Origin: Gloeocapsa sp. PCC 73106
GTDB lineage: Bacteria > Cyanobacteriota > Cyanobacteriia > Cyanobacteriales > Gloeocapsaceae
Assembly: GCF_000332035.1 (NCBI RefSeq)
Contig: NZ_ALVY01000195.1
Location: 1-40,208 of the forward strand
Length of the DNA: 40,208 bases
Direction of reading: 5' to 3'
Shown here: piece after piece, positions 8,891 to 17,664 of the stretch
Layout: each line of letters opens with the position of its first letter
How positions within the stretch are numbered: position 1 is the first letter of the stretch
The notes under the pieces: model-generated
Told to the model about the DNA's origin: nothing
Database searches by the model: none
The model's input: only the letters and a program-made list of their open reading frames with translations
Translations under genes and position numbers: made by a program

Positions 8891-9072
8891 ATTTTTGTTA
8901 AAAAGACCAGAATGGATACGTGGCTATACTGACTATCATTGGTGGCCAGATAACCTTATTTAATTTTGGTTAATTAAACGGATTTGATATTAAGACGCGG
9001 ATCAAGTTAATATTAATTTAAAAATATCTAACTCAATCTCCTGTAACTAAACTACCATGACCAACGACCTAA
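8891..9072. other. Intergenic region upstream of pipX
   Basis: The stretch is AT-rich and contains no gene I can support. GTA-N7-TAC occurs near 9042-9054, one base short of a canonical NtcA box. The pipX promoter presumably lies here but cannot be pinned down. Confidence 0.4.
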
Positions 9073-9342
9073 ATGACCAGTGAAATCTATCTCAACCATC
9101 CGACTTTTGGTTTGCTATATCGTGTCTGTGTTTTAGGAGACGGTCGTGATTTATTCACTACCCTTTATGCTCAACGTTTGTTTTTTATAGTCACCACGAA
9201 ACCCGAAGGAGTTAATTTTGAGCCAATCACTCGTTCAGAGGCTCGCTTGTCAGTAGATAGACGTCTACGAGAGTTGCGTATGTTGGACGCGTCCGCTAGA
9301 GAATATTTGGAGTTACACGAGGTTTACAAGCGTACCTTTTAA
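9073..9342 (+). CDS. pipX: PII-interacting protein PipX
   Basis: The 89-residue protein matches PipX: start YLNHPTFGLLYRVC, then GRDLFTTLYAQRLFF, and a two-helix C-terminus ending YKRTF. The N-terminal tudor-like domain of PipX binds either PII (GlnB) or NtcA. When 2-oxoglutarate is high, PipX leaves PII and coactivates NtcA; when energy and nitrogen are sufficient, PII sequesters it. The ATG at 9073 gives the canonical N-terminus. pipY follows 9 bases after the stop, the conserved cyanobacterial pair. Confidence 0.95.
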   Translation: MTSEIYLNHPTFGLLYRVCVLGDGRDLFTTLYAQRLFFIVTTKPEGVNFEPITRSEARLSVDRRLRELRMLDASAREYLELHEVYKRTF

Positions 9343-9351
9343 AGTATCTTT

Positions 9352-10008
9352 ATGAGTTTGATTATCCAAAAGATTGAGCAACTACGCCAAGAAATTCCTC
9401 CCAACGTGCGTTTAATCGGTATTACTAAAGGAGTTGAAGTAGAGGCGATCGCCCAAGCCTATGACGCAGGATTGCGTGATTTCGGCGAAAGTCGTCTCCA
9501 AGAAGCTATTCCTAAACAAGAACAGCTCAAAAGTTATCAAGATATCACGTGGCATTTTATTGGTCACTTACAAAGCCGAAAAGCTAAAAAAGTAGTCGAA
9601 TCATTCCCCTGGATTCATTCTGTAGATAGTCTCAAATTAGCCGAACGTCTCGATGATTGCGCCAGGGAATTATCTGTATCCCCGAGGGTATGTTTACAGG
9701 TTAAATTAGTCCCCGATCCAAATAAATACGGTTGGCATAGTCAGGAATTAATACAAGATTTAGCCACACTCAACCAGTATCAACATCTAAACATCCAAGG
9801 ATTAATGACTATTTTACCCTTAGGTTTATCACCAACAGAAGCATTAACCGTATTTAAATCTACTCGAGAATTAGCGCAACAGATTAATCAACAAAATTGG
9901 TCTAATTTACGGCTATCTGAACTATCCATGGGGATGTCGGGAGATTATCTCTTAGGGATTCAAGCAGGAGCCACCATGATCCGTTTAGGTAGGGCTATTT
10001 TTCTCTAA
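9352..10008 (+). CDS. pipY: PipY, YggS/PLPBP-family pyridoxal-phosphate-binding protein
   Basis: The 218-residue protein is a single-domain fold-type III PLP protein of the YggS/YBL036C family. Landmarks are IGITKGV (the lysine that binds PLP), [23 protein letters not shown], and the C-terminal [13 protein letters not shown] with [12 protein letters not shown]. These proteins have no known enzyme activity and act in vitamin B6 and amino-acid/keto-acid homeostasis. Position behind pipX supports PipY. The last 24 bases overlap the 3' end of sir on the other strand. Confidence 0.95.
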   Translation: MSLIIQKIEQLRQEIPPNVRLIGITKGVEVEAIAQAYDAGLRDFGESRLQEAIPKQEQLKSYQDITWHFIGHLQSRKAKKVVESFPWIHSVDSLKLAERLDDCARELSVSPRVCLQVKLVPDPNKYGWHSQELIQDLATLNQYQHLNIQGLMTILPLGLSPTEALTVFKSTRELAQQINQQNWSNLRLSELSMGMSGDYLLGIQAGATMIRLGRAIFL

Positions 10009-11904
10009 AACCTCCCTCGAGAAGTAAACCTCTAACGCCTCAGCTACGATGAGATTCATTGGTTTATTTTCAGCGAGGGAAATCGCTTTTAACCGAGTGT
10101 ATGCATCATCAGGGATACCAATGCGGTGCTGACTCTTGCGGTTGCGTTTTTCAGATTTAGTCGTAAACTTTCTGATCGCTTCAAAACCAACGCGATGACA
10201 AAACTCACCAAAACTTTCGTTTTCTCGACGAGAATTGCGGAAAAACAACAAAATAGGCTCTAAAAAGCTCTCTAACTCACTTATGGGGAGTTTTTCAACG
10301 TAAGGCTGAGCTAAGACCGTTTGATTGGGGGAACCTCCTAACCAGACTTGATAAGCTTCAGGAGCGCTACCGACAAAACCGAGTTCAGCCATATAAGGAC
10401 GAGCACAGCCATTAGGACAACCCGTCATTCTGACCACAAAATTATGCTCAGCCATATTTAATTTTTGTAGCAGTTTCTGAATTCTGTCTAAAATAGAGGG
10501 TAGAACTCGTTCTGATTCGGTAACAGCTAAACCACAGGTAGGTAGAGCAGGACAAGCCATAGAGTAGCGCACCAAGGGATTTATGGCTTCAGGACGGATT
10601 TCAACGCCGTATTTTTCGAAAATATGATTAATCTTCTCTTGATTTTCCGGTTCAATCTCGTAGATCAGCAAATTGTGGTTAGGAGTTAAGCGCATCGGTA
10701 GAGAGAATTGGCTAATAATTTCTCTTAAAGCCGTTTTAAGTTGCCATGCACCTTCATCTTTAACGCGACCATTTTCAATAGACAGACCAAAAAAGAGTTT
10801 ACCATCTCCCTGCTCTTGCCATCCTAAAAAGTCTTGATATTGCCAGGGTGGTAAAGAGCGAAAGGGCTCTAACTGTTTACCCAAGTACGATTCTACCTGT
10901 TCACAGAATTTAGCTACACCCCAATCCTGAATCAGGTATTTCATCCGAGCGTGACGACGATTGACGCGATCGCCGTAGTCTCTCTGAGTCGCTACGATCG
11001 CCTTGACCAAATCATAGACATCCTCTTTAGCCACGTAACCGATGGGATCCGCCATCCGGGCAAAAGTCTCTTCCTTATTGTGGGTGCGCCCTAACCCACC
11101 TCCTGCTAGGATATTGAATCCTTGTAATTCCTCCTGCTCATCGGTAATCACTACCAAGCTCAAATCATGGGTATAGACATCTACAGAATTATCCCCAGGT
11201 ACCGTGAGGGAACATTTAAATTTCCGAGGCATATAATGCTGTCCGTAAATTGGCTCTTCTTGCTCCTTAAATACAGGAACGTTGCCATTTTTCAGTCTAG
11301 CTGCTTTTATTTCTGCCGATTCTTCCCCGGTAATCGCCTTTTCTCCATCTAGCCAAATTTCGTAATAAGCCCCAGTCTGAGGCGTCAGCAAGTCGGCGAT
11401 GCTATGAGCATAATCCCACGCGTATTGGTAGTCAGCACGGGCCTTAAAAGGAGCAGGAGGTGCCATTACGTTGCGATTCAAGTCACCACATGCTCCCAGA
11501 GTTGAACCCATATTCTTAATAACCTCTGCTATGACGGTTTTCAGATTCTTTTTTAAAACGCCATGGAGTTGAAAACCCTGACGAGTAGTTGCTCTTAGGG
11601 TCTGATTACCGTAGGTTTCTGATAAACTGTCTAAGGTTAAATATAGTTCAGGAGGGATAAACCCCCCAGGGTTGCGAGTGCGCAACATAAACTGATAGTC
11701 TTTTTCTTGCCCTTTGGCACGGTTATCTCGATTATCTTGTTGATAAGAACCATGAAATTTGAGAATTTGTATCCCCTCTTCGCTAAAATGAGTAGTATCT
11801 TGTGGCAACTCAGTCGCTAAGGGTTCTCTAAGATAATTGCTGCGTTCTTTAATCCCTTCTACTTTAGAAACTCTAGCTTGTGGTAATTCGGAAGTGTTAA
11901 CCAT
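9985..11904 (-). CDS. sir: Ferredoxin-dependent sulfite reductase with an RHH-like C-terminal extension
   Basis: The 639-residue enzyme reduces sulfite to sulfide with six electrons from ferredoxin, using siroheme and a 4Fe-4S cluster. The cluster/siroheme cysteines are C451, C457, C496 and C500 (CPALPTC and TGCPNGC). The N-terminal part shows duplicated nitrite/sulfite reductase half-domains with [14 protein letters not shown] basic linker (RNRKSQH) leads to residues 594-628, which read RIGIPDDAY...[19 protein letters not shown]. This looks like a ribbon-helix-helix strand plus two helices and is not needed for catalysis. The ATG at 11904 gives the family N-terminus ([16 protein letters not shown]). 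The gene converges on pipY. Confidence 0.95.
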   Translation of the reverse strand: MVNTSELPQARVSKVEGIKERSNYLREPLATELPQDTTHFSEEGIQILKFHGSYQQDNRDNRAKGQEKDYQFMLRTRNPGGFIPPELYLTLDSLSETYGNQTLRATTRQGFQLHGVLKKNLKTVIAEVIKNMGSTLGACGDLNRNVMAPPAPFKARADYQYAWDYAHSIADLLTPQTGAYYEIWLDGEKAITGEESAEIKAARLKNGNVPVFKEQEEPIYGQHYMPRKFKCSLTVPGDNSVDVYTHDLSLVVITDEQEELQGFNILAGGGLGRTHNKEETFARMADPIGYVAKEDVYDLVKAIVATQRDYGDRVNRRHARMKYLIQDWGVAKFCEQVESYLGKQLEPFRSLPPWQYQDFLGWQEQGDGKLFFGLSIENGRVKDEGAWQLKTALREIISQFSLPMRLTPNHNLLIYEIEPENQEKINHIFEKYGVEIRPEAINPLVRYSMACPALPTCGLAVTESERVLPSILDRIQKLLQKLNMAEHNFVVRMTGCPNGCARPYMAELGFVGSAPEAYQVWLGGSPNQTVLAQPYVEKLPISELESFLEPILLFFRNSRRENESFGEFCHRVGFEAIRKFTTKSEKRNRKSQHRIGIPDDAYTRLKAISLAENKPMNLIVAEALEVYFSREVLEKNSPT

Positions 11905-11983
11905 GGAAATATTTTAGCGGAGCGTTAATGATTGATCCTATTTTACTACGATCGCACTTAGGTCTTGTGAAGATAACAGTTCT

Positions 11984-13066
11984 TCACGGATGAATTGAGC
12001 CATCGGGCATAGTCGTCTCTTTTAAATTAACACCACTGAGTGTGCTACCTCTAAGATTAGCGCCTCTTAGATCCGCCGCTTTAAGATAAACATTTAATAG
12101 AGTTGCGCCGTTAAGATTGGCTTTTTCTAAGTCAGCTCCATGTAAAGATGCATAACATAACTTAGCTCTTCTGAGACTGACACCAGTGAGATTCGCTCCG
12201 GTAAGATCAGCGCTATTGAGATTAACTCGATTGGGTTGTTGAATCATCGTTAGATGCAAATCAGAAAGAGTGACCACATTAAAATTTATTTCTTGTAAAA
12301 TGCTTCCACCAAGATTAGCACCACGCAAATTAGCCTTACTCAAATTAGCACCTTGGAGGATCGCCTCTGTCAGATCTGCTTGTCGCAGGATCGCTTGACT
12401 CAAATCCGCTTGATTCAAATTAGCGTCACTGAGATCCACCATCGTTAAATCGGCGTTACTCAATTCCACTCGAATTAAATCAGCATCACTGAGATCGACA
12501 TAAGTAAGATTACTGTAACTCAGATTAGCTCGGGTTAAATTAGCTCCACTGACGTTAACGTTAGTTAAATTAGCTCTAGTCAGATTAGCGCGACTTAAAT
12601 TAGTATTATCCAGAGAAGCTTTACTTAAATTAGCTCCTGTTAAATCCGCTCCACTGAGATCTGCACCATCTAAACTAGCCCAACTCAAATCTGCTCCACT
12701 AAGATCAGCACCGGTGAGATTTACCCCAATCAGTTTCGCTCCAAGCAATCGGGCTGAATTGAGACAAGCGCAATGCAGATTAGCTCTTCTTAAATCAGCT
12801 CCACTGAGATCCGCTTCACTGAGATCTGCACCAGTGAGATTTACTTCAATCAGTTTTGCGCCAAGCAAGCGCGCTGAATTCAGATAAGCACAATGAAGAC
12901 TAGATTTTCTTAAGTCTGCACCACTCAAATCAGCCCAATCCAGGTCGCTTCGAGCTAAATCGGTTTCTTTCAGGTCAAAACGAATCAAATCGACGCGATG
13001 CAAATCTAATCTACTAAAACTCCTCTGTCCCGCTTCATATCGCTTAAGCAGTTCTTCAGCGTCCAT
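11984..13066 (-). CDS. Pentapeptide-repeat protein with an internal 120-bp duplication
   Basis: After a short N-terminal segment (MDAEELLKRYEAGQRSF) nearly the whole protein, about 360 residues, is pentapeptide repeats A(D/N)Lxx, which form a right-handed quadrilateral beta-helix. I prefer the ATG at 13066 because MDAEELLxRYxxG is the usual start of this cyanobacterial type; a GTG at 13093 would add nine residues. Two 40-residue blocks carrying LHCA(Y/C)LNSARLLGAKLI(E/G)VNLTGADLS are nearly identical at protein and DNA level, 120 bases apart. No other domain is fused. The function is unknown; roles in binding DNA gyrase or membranes have been shown for other pentapeptide proteins. Confidence 0.85.
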   Translation of the reverse strand: MDAEELLKRYEAGQRSFSRLDLHRVDLIRFDLKETDLARSDLDWADLSGADLRKSSLHCAYLNSARLLGAKLIEVNLTGADLSEADLSGADLRRANLHCACLNSARLLGAKLIGVNLTGADLSGADLSWASLDGADLSGADLTGANLSKASLDNTNLSRANLTRANLTNVNVSGANLTRANLSYSNLTYVDLSDADLIRVELSNADLTMVDLSDANLNQADLSQAILRQADLTEAILQGANLSKANLRGANLGGSILQEINFNVVTLSDLHLTMIQQPNRVNLNSADLTGANLTGVSLRRAKLCYASLHGADLEKANLNGATLLNVYLKAADLRGANLRGSTLSGVNLKETTMPDGSIHP

Positions 13067-13231
13067 GTTAAATTTTTGCAGATTTTCTCTCACTTTATGT
13101 ATTGTAGCACTTAACTACTCCAGTCCAAAAGACTAAGCAGCATCACTTTAGTCCACGCTAAAATGTAATGTAAAGGATAATGCTCAAAATAATTATACCT
13201 ATCTTACTCAGATTAATCGGACGCGGCTGCT

Positions 13232-14533
13232 ATGAAACAGTTTTTCCATGATTTGGCTTTCTCTCGCCAGCTTTTGTCATCTTTGGTCATTGGGTCTTTA
13301 TTTACCCTCAATAGTCCTGAATTAGTACAAGCTAAGCTAGAAGATAGCCCTAAGGCTATAGTTGACGAAGTTTGGCAAATTGTCAACAATGAATATGTAG
13401 ATGATGAGTTTAATCAAATTGATTGGTTAGAAATTAGACAAGAATTACTAGATAGAAATTATAGTTCCCCTAAAGAAGCATATACAGCTATTCGAGAAAC
13501 CCTTAAACAACTCGGGGATCCCTACACTCGCTTTTTAGAACCAGAGGAATTTGAAGCCTTAACCAGTCAAACCACTGGAGAAGTCTCCGGGATTGGTATT
13601 CGCATCGAAATTGACCAGGAAACTAAAGAATTAGTCGTAGTTGAACCCATAGAGGATTCCCCAGCTCAAGCCGCTGGTATTCAAGCAGGCGATCGCATTC
13701 TCAAAATTAACGGCAAAACCACCGCTCTCATGACTCCTGAACAAGCTTCAGAGGAAATTCGCGGTGAAATCGGAACCCAAGTTGATTTAGAAATCGAACG
13801 CGAAGGCGAAAGTGTAATACAAGTTAGCGTAACTCGTGCTCAAATCGAAGTTCCTTCGGTAACTTACCGGGTTAAGGAAGAAAGAAATATGCGCATTGGC
13901 TATATCAAATTAGATGAGTTTAGCTCTCACGCTGCAGAGCAAATGCAAAAAGCGATCGAAAAATTGAAGAATGAACAAGTTACCGGATTTGTGCTGGATC
14001 TTCGTGGTAATCCCGGCGGTTTGCTCTACGCTAGCGTGGATATCGCTCGTATGTGGCTAGAATCGGGAGTAATCGTCAAAACTATAGATCGCCCACACAC
14101 TTGTCCTCCCACAGACGAAAAATGTGGAGAAAAAGAATTTTCTGCCAATGGTACCGCTATAACCGATTTACCCTTAGTTATTCTCGTCGACGGGAACTCC
14201 GCTAGCGCTAGCGAAATCTTAGCGGGTGCTTTGCAGGAAAATAAAAGAGCTACTCTTGTAGGTACTCGTACTTTCGGTAAGGGTACGGTACAATCGGTTC
14301 ACACCCTCTCGGACGGTTCAGGATTAGCCGTAACTATCTCCCGTTACTACCCTCCTAGTGGAACTAATATCAGCAAAAAAGGTATAAGTCCCGATATCGC
14401 CGTAGAATTAACGACAACACAAGCTTCCCTTATTAATAAAAATCCCTCTCTCTTGGCTACTCAAGCCGATCCACAGTATCAAAAAGCGATCGATATGTTA
14501 GCTTCTACCCTCAGGTTAGAAGTGTTACGCTAG
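13232..14533 (+). CDS. Carboxyl-terminal processing protease, peptidase family S41 (CtpB/CtpC-like)
   Basis: The 433-residue protein has an N-terminal hydrophobic signal (about residues 12-28), a PDZ domain (about 115-200, with EVSGIGIRI and AAGIQAGDRILKING) and an S41 catalytic domain. The Ser/Lys dyad is S325 in NSASASEIL and K350 in RTFGKGTVQ, at the family spacing of 25. It should act in the lumen or periplasm on C-terminal tails. The sequence around LGDPYTRFLEPEEFEALTSQ is closer, from memory, to the CtpB/CtpC groups than to CtpA, which processes D1 in PSII; this split is uncertain. Its stop directly abuts the stop of the convergent acyltransferase gene. Confidence 0.92.
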   Translation: MKQFFHDLAFSRQLLSSLVIGSLFTLNSPELVQAKLEDSPKAIVDEVWQIVNNEYVDDEFNQIDWLEIRQELLDRNYSSPKEAYTAIRETLKQLGDPYTRFLEPEEFEALTSQTTGEVSGIGIRIEIDQETKELVVVEPIEDSPAQAAGIQAGDRILKINGKTTALMTPEQASEEIRGEIGTQVDLEIEREGESVIQVSVTRAQIEVPSVTYRVKEERNMRIGYIKLDEFSSHAAEQMQKAIEKLKNEQVTGFVLDLRGNPGGLLYASVDIARMWLESGVIVKTIDRPHTCPPTDEKCGEKEFSANGTAITDLPLVILVDGNSASASEILAGALQENKRATLVGTRTFGKGTVQSVHTLSDGSGLAVTISRYYPPSGTNISKKGISPDIAVELTTTQASLINKNPSLLATQADPQYQKAIDMLASTLRLEVLR

Positions 14534-15205
14534 CTAAGTTTCATGGAGTATTTTTAGTTCAGTTTTCAGATCTTGGGTCAGTTTTTGAGAACCCTTTCTC
14601 GGGGATAAATCTTGATAATCAGCGACGTCTAGAGGTTCACCAATGTCAATTTTAACCTGACAACCTCTAGTAGGTAGCGTTTCGCTGTATTTGATACTGA
14701 TGGGGAGAATTTTAATTTGAGCCGTGGGATTACGATTCAACACCTCTAGAGCTATTTTACCGATACCTCGCTTGAGAGGGTGAACGATCGCCTCTCTGAA
14801 AATACCCCCTTCGGGAAAGATAACTAGCATTTCTCCTTTATTTAGCAGCTCAATACTATAATCTAAAGTCTCTAAATCAGGACGATCTACATCTACAGGA
14901 AAACTTCCGAGACGTTTAATTAACCAGCCCTGAAAACCAGTCACTTCAGTAGAGGTTACCATAAAACGAGGATGTCTCCCACTGACTAAAAATCCTGTTG
15001 CATAGGGTACCAGAATCGCGTCCCAGCGAGAGCGATGAGTCGGTGCGAGAATTACCGCGCCCGTTTGCGGTACATTTTTTTGTCCAGAAATGGTGATTTC
15101 ACCAAAATAAAAGGGAAGCACAACCCATCGAGCTAAAGTATACGCTAGGGGGGTTAGCCAGGGCCAAACGCGCGTCGGAATTAAAGTTTTTTGGGAATCT
15201 ATCAT
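14534..15205 (-). CDS. 1-acyl-sn-glycerol-3-phosphate acyltransferase family protein (PlsC-like)
   Basis: The 223-residue protein has the PlsC acyltransferase motifs: H57-x4-D62 (PTHRSRWD), and FPEGGIFRE at about 129-137 for phosphate binding, followed by a proline-containing motif (ILPISIKY). Such enzymes add the second acyl chain to lysophosphatidate at the membrane. Cyanobacteria have several paralogues, so the substrate of this one is not certain. The stop abuts the ctp stop with no spacer, and the start is ~55 bases from divergent ccmP. Confidence 0.85.
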   Translation of the reverse strand: MIDSQKTLIPTRVWPWLTPLAYTLARWVVLPFYFGEITISGQKNVPQTGAVILAPTHRSRWDAILVPYATGFLVSGRHPRFMVTSTEVTGFQGWLIKRLGSFPVDVDRPDLETLDYSIELLNKGEMLVIFPEGGIFREAIVHPLKRGIGKIALEVLNRNPTAQIKILPISIKYSETLPTRGCQVKIDIGEPLDVADYQDLSPRKGSQKLTQDLKTELKILHET

Positions 15206-15244
15206 AATCTAGAGCGATAATAACATGAGATAACTTAAACTCAA

Positions 15245-15250
15245 AGGAGG
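15245..15250 (+). promoter_or_regulatory. Strong ribosome binding site AGGAGG that fixes the TTG start of ccmP
   Basis: AGGAGG lies 10 bases before the TTG at 15261. No ATG or GTG in the same frame lies at a suitable distance, and TTG gives the canonical CcmP N-terminus ([12 protein letters not shown]). Confidence 0.75.
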
Positions 15251-15260
15251 AGAAAAAGAA

Positions 15261-15881
15261 TTGGGTGTAGAACTGCGCAGTTATGTATATTTAGATAGTT
15301 TACAACCACAACACGCAGCTTATATAGGCACTGTAGCACTGGGATTTCTCCCTCTACCAGGGGATGCATCCCTGTGGATTGAAGTCTCTCCAGGCGTTGA
15401 AATTAATAAAATTACAGACGTAGCCTTAAAGTCAGCATCGGTTCGTCCCGGGGTGTTATTTGTAGAACGTCTCTATGGATTGTTAGAAATTCACTCTAGT
15501 AAACAAGGAGAAACCAAAGCCGCGGGAAGAGCGATTCTCGATTTACTCGGTACAACTCCCAAGGATTGTCTGAAACCAAAGGTAGTTTCTAGTCAAATTA
15601 TCCGCAATATAGACGCCAATCAAGCTCAATTAATTAATCGTAACCGTCGCGGACAAATGATTTTAGCAGGGGAAACTCTCTATGTTTTAGAGGTTCAACC
15701 CGCCGCTTACGCTGCGATCGCCGCTAACGAAGCTGAAAAAGCAGCTTTAATTAATATTTTACAAGTTGGCGCTGTGGGAAGTTTTGGTAGATTATATTTA
15801 GGTGGACAAGAAAGAGATATTTTAGCAGGATCTAGCGCTGCTTTAGTAGCTTTAGAAAATTTACCGGGAAGGGAACATTAA
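15261..15881 (+). CDS. ccmP: Carboxysome shell protein CcmP (tandem BMC-domain trimer)
   Basis: The 206-residue protein matches CcmP over its whole length: [64 protein letters not shown], and the C-terminal [15 protein letters not shown]. CcmP has two fused BMC domains and forms stacked trimers with a gated central pore, proposed to pass larger metabolites such as RuBP or 3-PGA through the beta-carboxysome shell. The start is TTG, backed by AGGAGG 10 bases upstream. A pentapeptide-repeat gene starts at the base after the stop (TAAATG). The main ccm operon is not in the window, which is normal for ccmP. Confidence 0.95.
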   Translation: MGVELRSYVYLDSLQPQHAAYIGTVALGFLPLPGDASLWIEVSPGVEINKITDVALKSASVRPGVLFVERLYGLLEIHSSKQGETKAAGRAILDLLGTTPKDCLKPKVVSSQIIRNIDANQAQLINRNRRGQMILAGETLYVLEVQPAAYAAIAANEAEKAALINILQVGAVGSFGRLYLGGQERDILAGSSAALVALENLPGREH

Positions 15882-16565
15882 ATGGCAAATTCAAATCATT
15901 TGACTCTTCTAAGCTATAGTCGAGAAAACTGGCAAAAGTGGAGGAGAGAAAACCCCGATATCGTGCCAGATTTAACCTATAGTAATTTGTATCAGGCGAA
16001 TCTGAGTCATCTGGATTTATCGGGAGTTAATTTCAGTGGTGCTAATCTCTATCAAGCCAATCTCGCAGGTAGTAACCTGAGTCGAGCTGAGTTAACTAAT
16101 ACTAATTTGAGAGATGCTAAATTGACTAATGCTATTCTCTCTGAAGCGAATTTAATGGGAACAGATTTGAGAGACGCTGACTTAAATTACGCCGATTTGC
16201 ACCAAGCGAATTTAATCTCTGCTAATTTGAGACAAGCTCAACTCAGAGAAGCAGATTTGAGTCAAACTCAGTTAATAAGGGCTAATTTAAGTTCCGCTAA
16301 TCTAATTCAAGCTAATCTGATTCAAGCTAACTTGCACCAAGCTAATTTACACCAAGCCGAGTTAATTAGAGCTTATTTATATCAGGCTATTTTAACTGAA
16401 GCTAATCTTAGTGAAGCTCACTTGGGTGGAGCTTATTTATTTAATGTTCAGCTAAATGGAGCTAATCTCGAGGGAACCGATTTAAGATGGGCAAACTTGA
16501 CTAGAACCGATCTGAGTCAAGTTAATCTAGACAAGGCTAAGCTAAAGATTAAAGAAATTGTCTAA
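15882..16565 (+). CDS. Pentapeptide-repeat protein coupled to ccmP
   Basis: The 227-residue protein has a 35-residue head (SRENWQKWRRENPDIVPDL) followed by about 36 pentapeptide repeats of the type (S/A)xAxL / ANLxx, forming a beta-helix. There is no signal peptide, so it is probably cytosolic. Its ATG follows the ccmP TAA without spacer, so the two are almost certainly cotranslated. A role near the carboxysome is an inference from this position only. The repeat phase is regular with no stop or frameshift. Confidence 0.85.
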   Translation: MANSNHLTLLSYSRENWQKWRRENPDIVPDLTYSNLYQANLSHLDLSGVNFSGANLYQANLAGSNLSRAELTNTNLRDAKLTNAILSEANLMGTDLRDADLNYADLHQANLISANLRQAQLREADLSQTQLIRANLSSANLIQANLIQANLHQANLHQAELIRAYLYQAILTEANLSEAHLGGAYLFNVQLNGANLEGTDLRWANLTRTDLSQVNLDKAKLKIKEIV

Positions 16566-16606
16566 GCGATCGCTATAAGTAACACTAAGCGAGTTAAACG
16601 TTCAAT

Positions 16607-16816
16607 TTATTGTAAATCTTCTTCTGAAAGCCCTGCTTGCTTCATAAAATGTCTCAGTAAGCCAATCTTTAAATCTTTATTACTGTGAATGGGGATTGAA
16701 ATCCGATTAGACAGACCTGGTTTACAGTAAATGTGATGACTCCCTTGAATCCTTACTAAATTCCAGCCATGACGTTCCAGAATCTTGGCAAAAGCTTTCC
16801 CAGAAATAGACTTCAT
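16607..16816 (-). CDS. hicA: HicA-family toxin (mRNA interferase)
   Basis: The 69-residue protein has the HicA dsRBD-like fold with SGKAFAKILERHGWNLVRIQ followed by the catalytic-histidine segment GSHHIY and the closing strand IPIH. HicA toxins cleave mRNA independently of translation and are neutralised by HicB. Here hicA lies 433 bases downstream of hicB, instead of directly adjoining it. It may have its own promoter: a TATTTTAAAGTA-like AT-rich stretch lies before the ATG. It looks intact. Confidence 0.88.
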   Translation of the reverse strand: MKSISGKAFAKILERHGWNLVRIQGSHHIYCKPGLSNRISIPIHSNKDLKIGLLRHFMKQAGLSEEDLQ

Positions 16817-16869
16817 GACTTAATACTTTAAAATAGCCGTAAAATGGAGTTAAACGTAATAATTAAGCT

Positions 16870-16950
16870 ATGTACTTAACTCCTAACGAAGTCTACAAAA
16901 AATACGGGCATCATCCTAAAACTCTTTCGAATTGGGCAAATGAAGAATAA
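16870..16950 (+). pseudogene. N-terminal remnant of an IS607-type serine recombinase (MerR-like HTH)
   Basis: A 26-codon frame reads MYLTPNEVYKKYGHHPKTL, then SNWANEE and TAA. This matches the start of the MerR-type helix-turn-helix in cyanobacterial IS607 OrfA proteins (LTPxxxxxxxGxHPKTLxNWxxxG). The resolvase domain is gone. It sits on the opposite strand between hicA and hicB, just before a long hairpin. Confidence 0.5.
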
Positions 16951-16963
16951 AAAAGGTAAAATA

Positions 16964-17145
16964 TAAGTATCTCAGAAGCTATTAGTACATAAAGTACTAT
17001 CAAAGCTTAGGAAGTTGAGATACTTAAGTTTTAAAAGCCTATTCTGGTAACAGGTAGGTTTACTTATTGCGCAATGAACCGAAGGGTACCGCAATCAGTA
17101 ACGGTATGTGGCACTACCAGTGATTTAGCGAATCAATTAGGGATC
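16964..17145 (+). mobile_element. Hairpin-rich segment between hicB and hicA, likely the end of a decayed IS607/TnpB-type element
   Basis: Several hairpins follow one another. (1) A 63-base nested hairpin: an 11-bp perfect outer stem, TAAGTATCTCA at 16964-16974 with 17016-17026, then AAGCT/AGCTT at 16976-16980 with 17004-17008, then TAGTAC/GTACTA at 16983-16988 with 16994-16999. (2) AAGCCTA with TAGGTTT around CTG-GTAA-CAG near 17035-17062. (3) TACCG-N10-CGGTA near 17087-17107. (4) CACT-ACC-AGTG near 17113-17123. (5) TCAATT-N8-AATTGA near 17134-17153. Together with the recombinase start at 16870 this fits the remains of an IS607-like element with an omega-RNA-like end. The element type is inferred; strand could be either. 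Confidence 0.4.
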
Positions 17146-17249
17146 CAATTGAGTTTGAATCTAGCATTCTCTGCTTAGGATGTCCTGTACCTCGGTGAGT
17201 TCAAAAACCTACAGTTTACTCTGTTTTATTACAGTTTAAGCGTGTCACT

Positions 17250-17453
17250 TCATACAGCTATTTCCATGATTTGAGTGTCATCATCAATCTCGATCGCTTC
17301 GAGATCCACCGCCAGACAACCCTCAACTGCCTCATAGATATTGTGTAACAATTCCTCAAAAGTATCCCCTTGAGTCGCACAACCGGGAATAGCAGGAACT
17401 TCAGCCCAATATCCCCCTTCTTCCGCCTTATGGATGACGACTTTTAAGCGCAT
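17250..17453 (-). CDS. hicB: HicB-family antitoxin, short form
   Basis: The 67-residue protein has the HicB partial RNase H-like fold: [39 protein letters not shown], and EAVEGCL. It lacks the C-terminal RHH or HTH DNA-binding domain of longer HicB proteins, as is common in cyanobacteria. It should bind and block HicA. The order hicB then hicA on the minus strand is the normal one, but 433 bases with a probable mobile-element remnant lie between. A GGAAAAG ribosome binding site precedes the ATG. Confidence 0.88.
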   Translation of the reverse strand: MRLKVVIHKAEEGGYWAEVPAIPGCATQGDTFEELLHNIYEAVEGCLAVDLEAIEIDDDTQIMEIAV

Positions 17454-17480
17454 TTTTTTCTTTTCCAGACTACTTTTAAA

Positions 17481-17627
17481 TTATACAAACGACGGTGAAA
17501 AATGCTCCCTAATCCACTCAGCTAATTCTTCTTCTGAAAGCTTACCAGCAGCGAGAGCGATCCAGATCTGATATTTTTCTTCACTAGACGCAGATTGAGG
17601 GCTTTTTTTATCTTCTTTTCTTAACAT
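17481..17627 (-). CDS. Small protein of unknown function upstream of hicB (48 aa)
   Basis: The frame begins MLRKEDKKSPQSASSEEKY, continues QIWIALAAGKLSEEELAEWI and ends REHFSPSFV. It is charged and predicted helical. It lies 27 bases upstream of hicB on the same strand, so it may be the first gene of the hicBA transcript. I do not recognise a family. The ribosome binding site is weak. It could be a third component, or an unrelated small gene. Confidence 0.45.
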   Translation of the reverse strand: MLRKEDKKSPQSASSEEKYQIWIALAAGKLSEEELAEWIREHFSPSFV

Positions 17628-17664
17628 TCAACACTTCTGGTAGTCAATCAATTAATTTTATAGC

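Noticed and set aside
9042-9054. GTA-N7-TAC before pipX as an NtcA box
   Set aside because: The canonical box is GTA-N8-TAC, and no properly placed -10 hexamer follows it. The spacing is also too close to the start codon.
17063-17170. Frame reading NRRVPQSVTVCGTTSDL as a TnpB C-terminus
   Set aside because: A vague resemblance only; no zinc-finger or RuvC motif remains, so it is not listed as a gene.
16966-17220. CRISPR-like repeats in the hairpin-rich segment
   Set aside because: The hairpins differ in sequence and there is no repeat-spacer periodicity. No CRISPR array was seen anywhere in the window.
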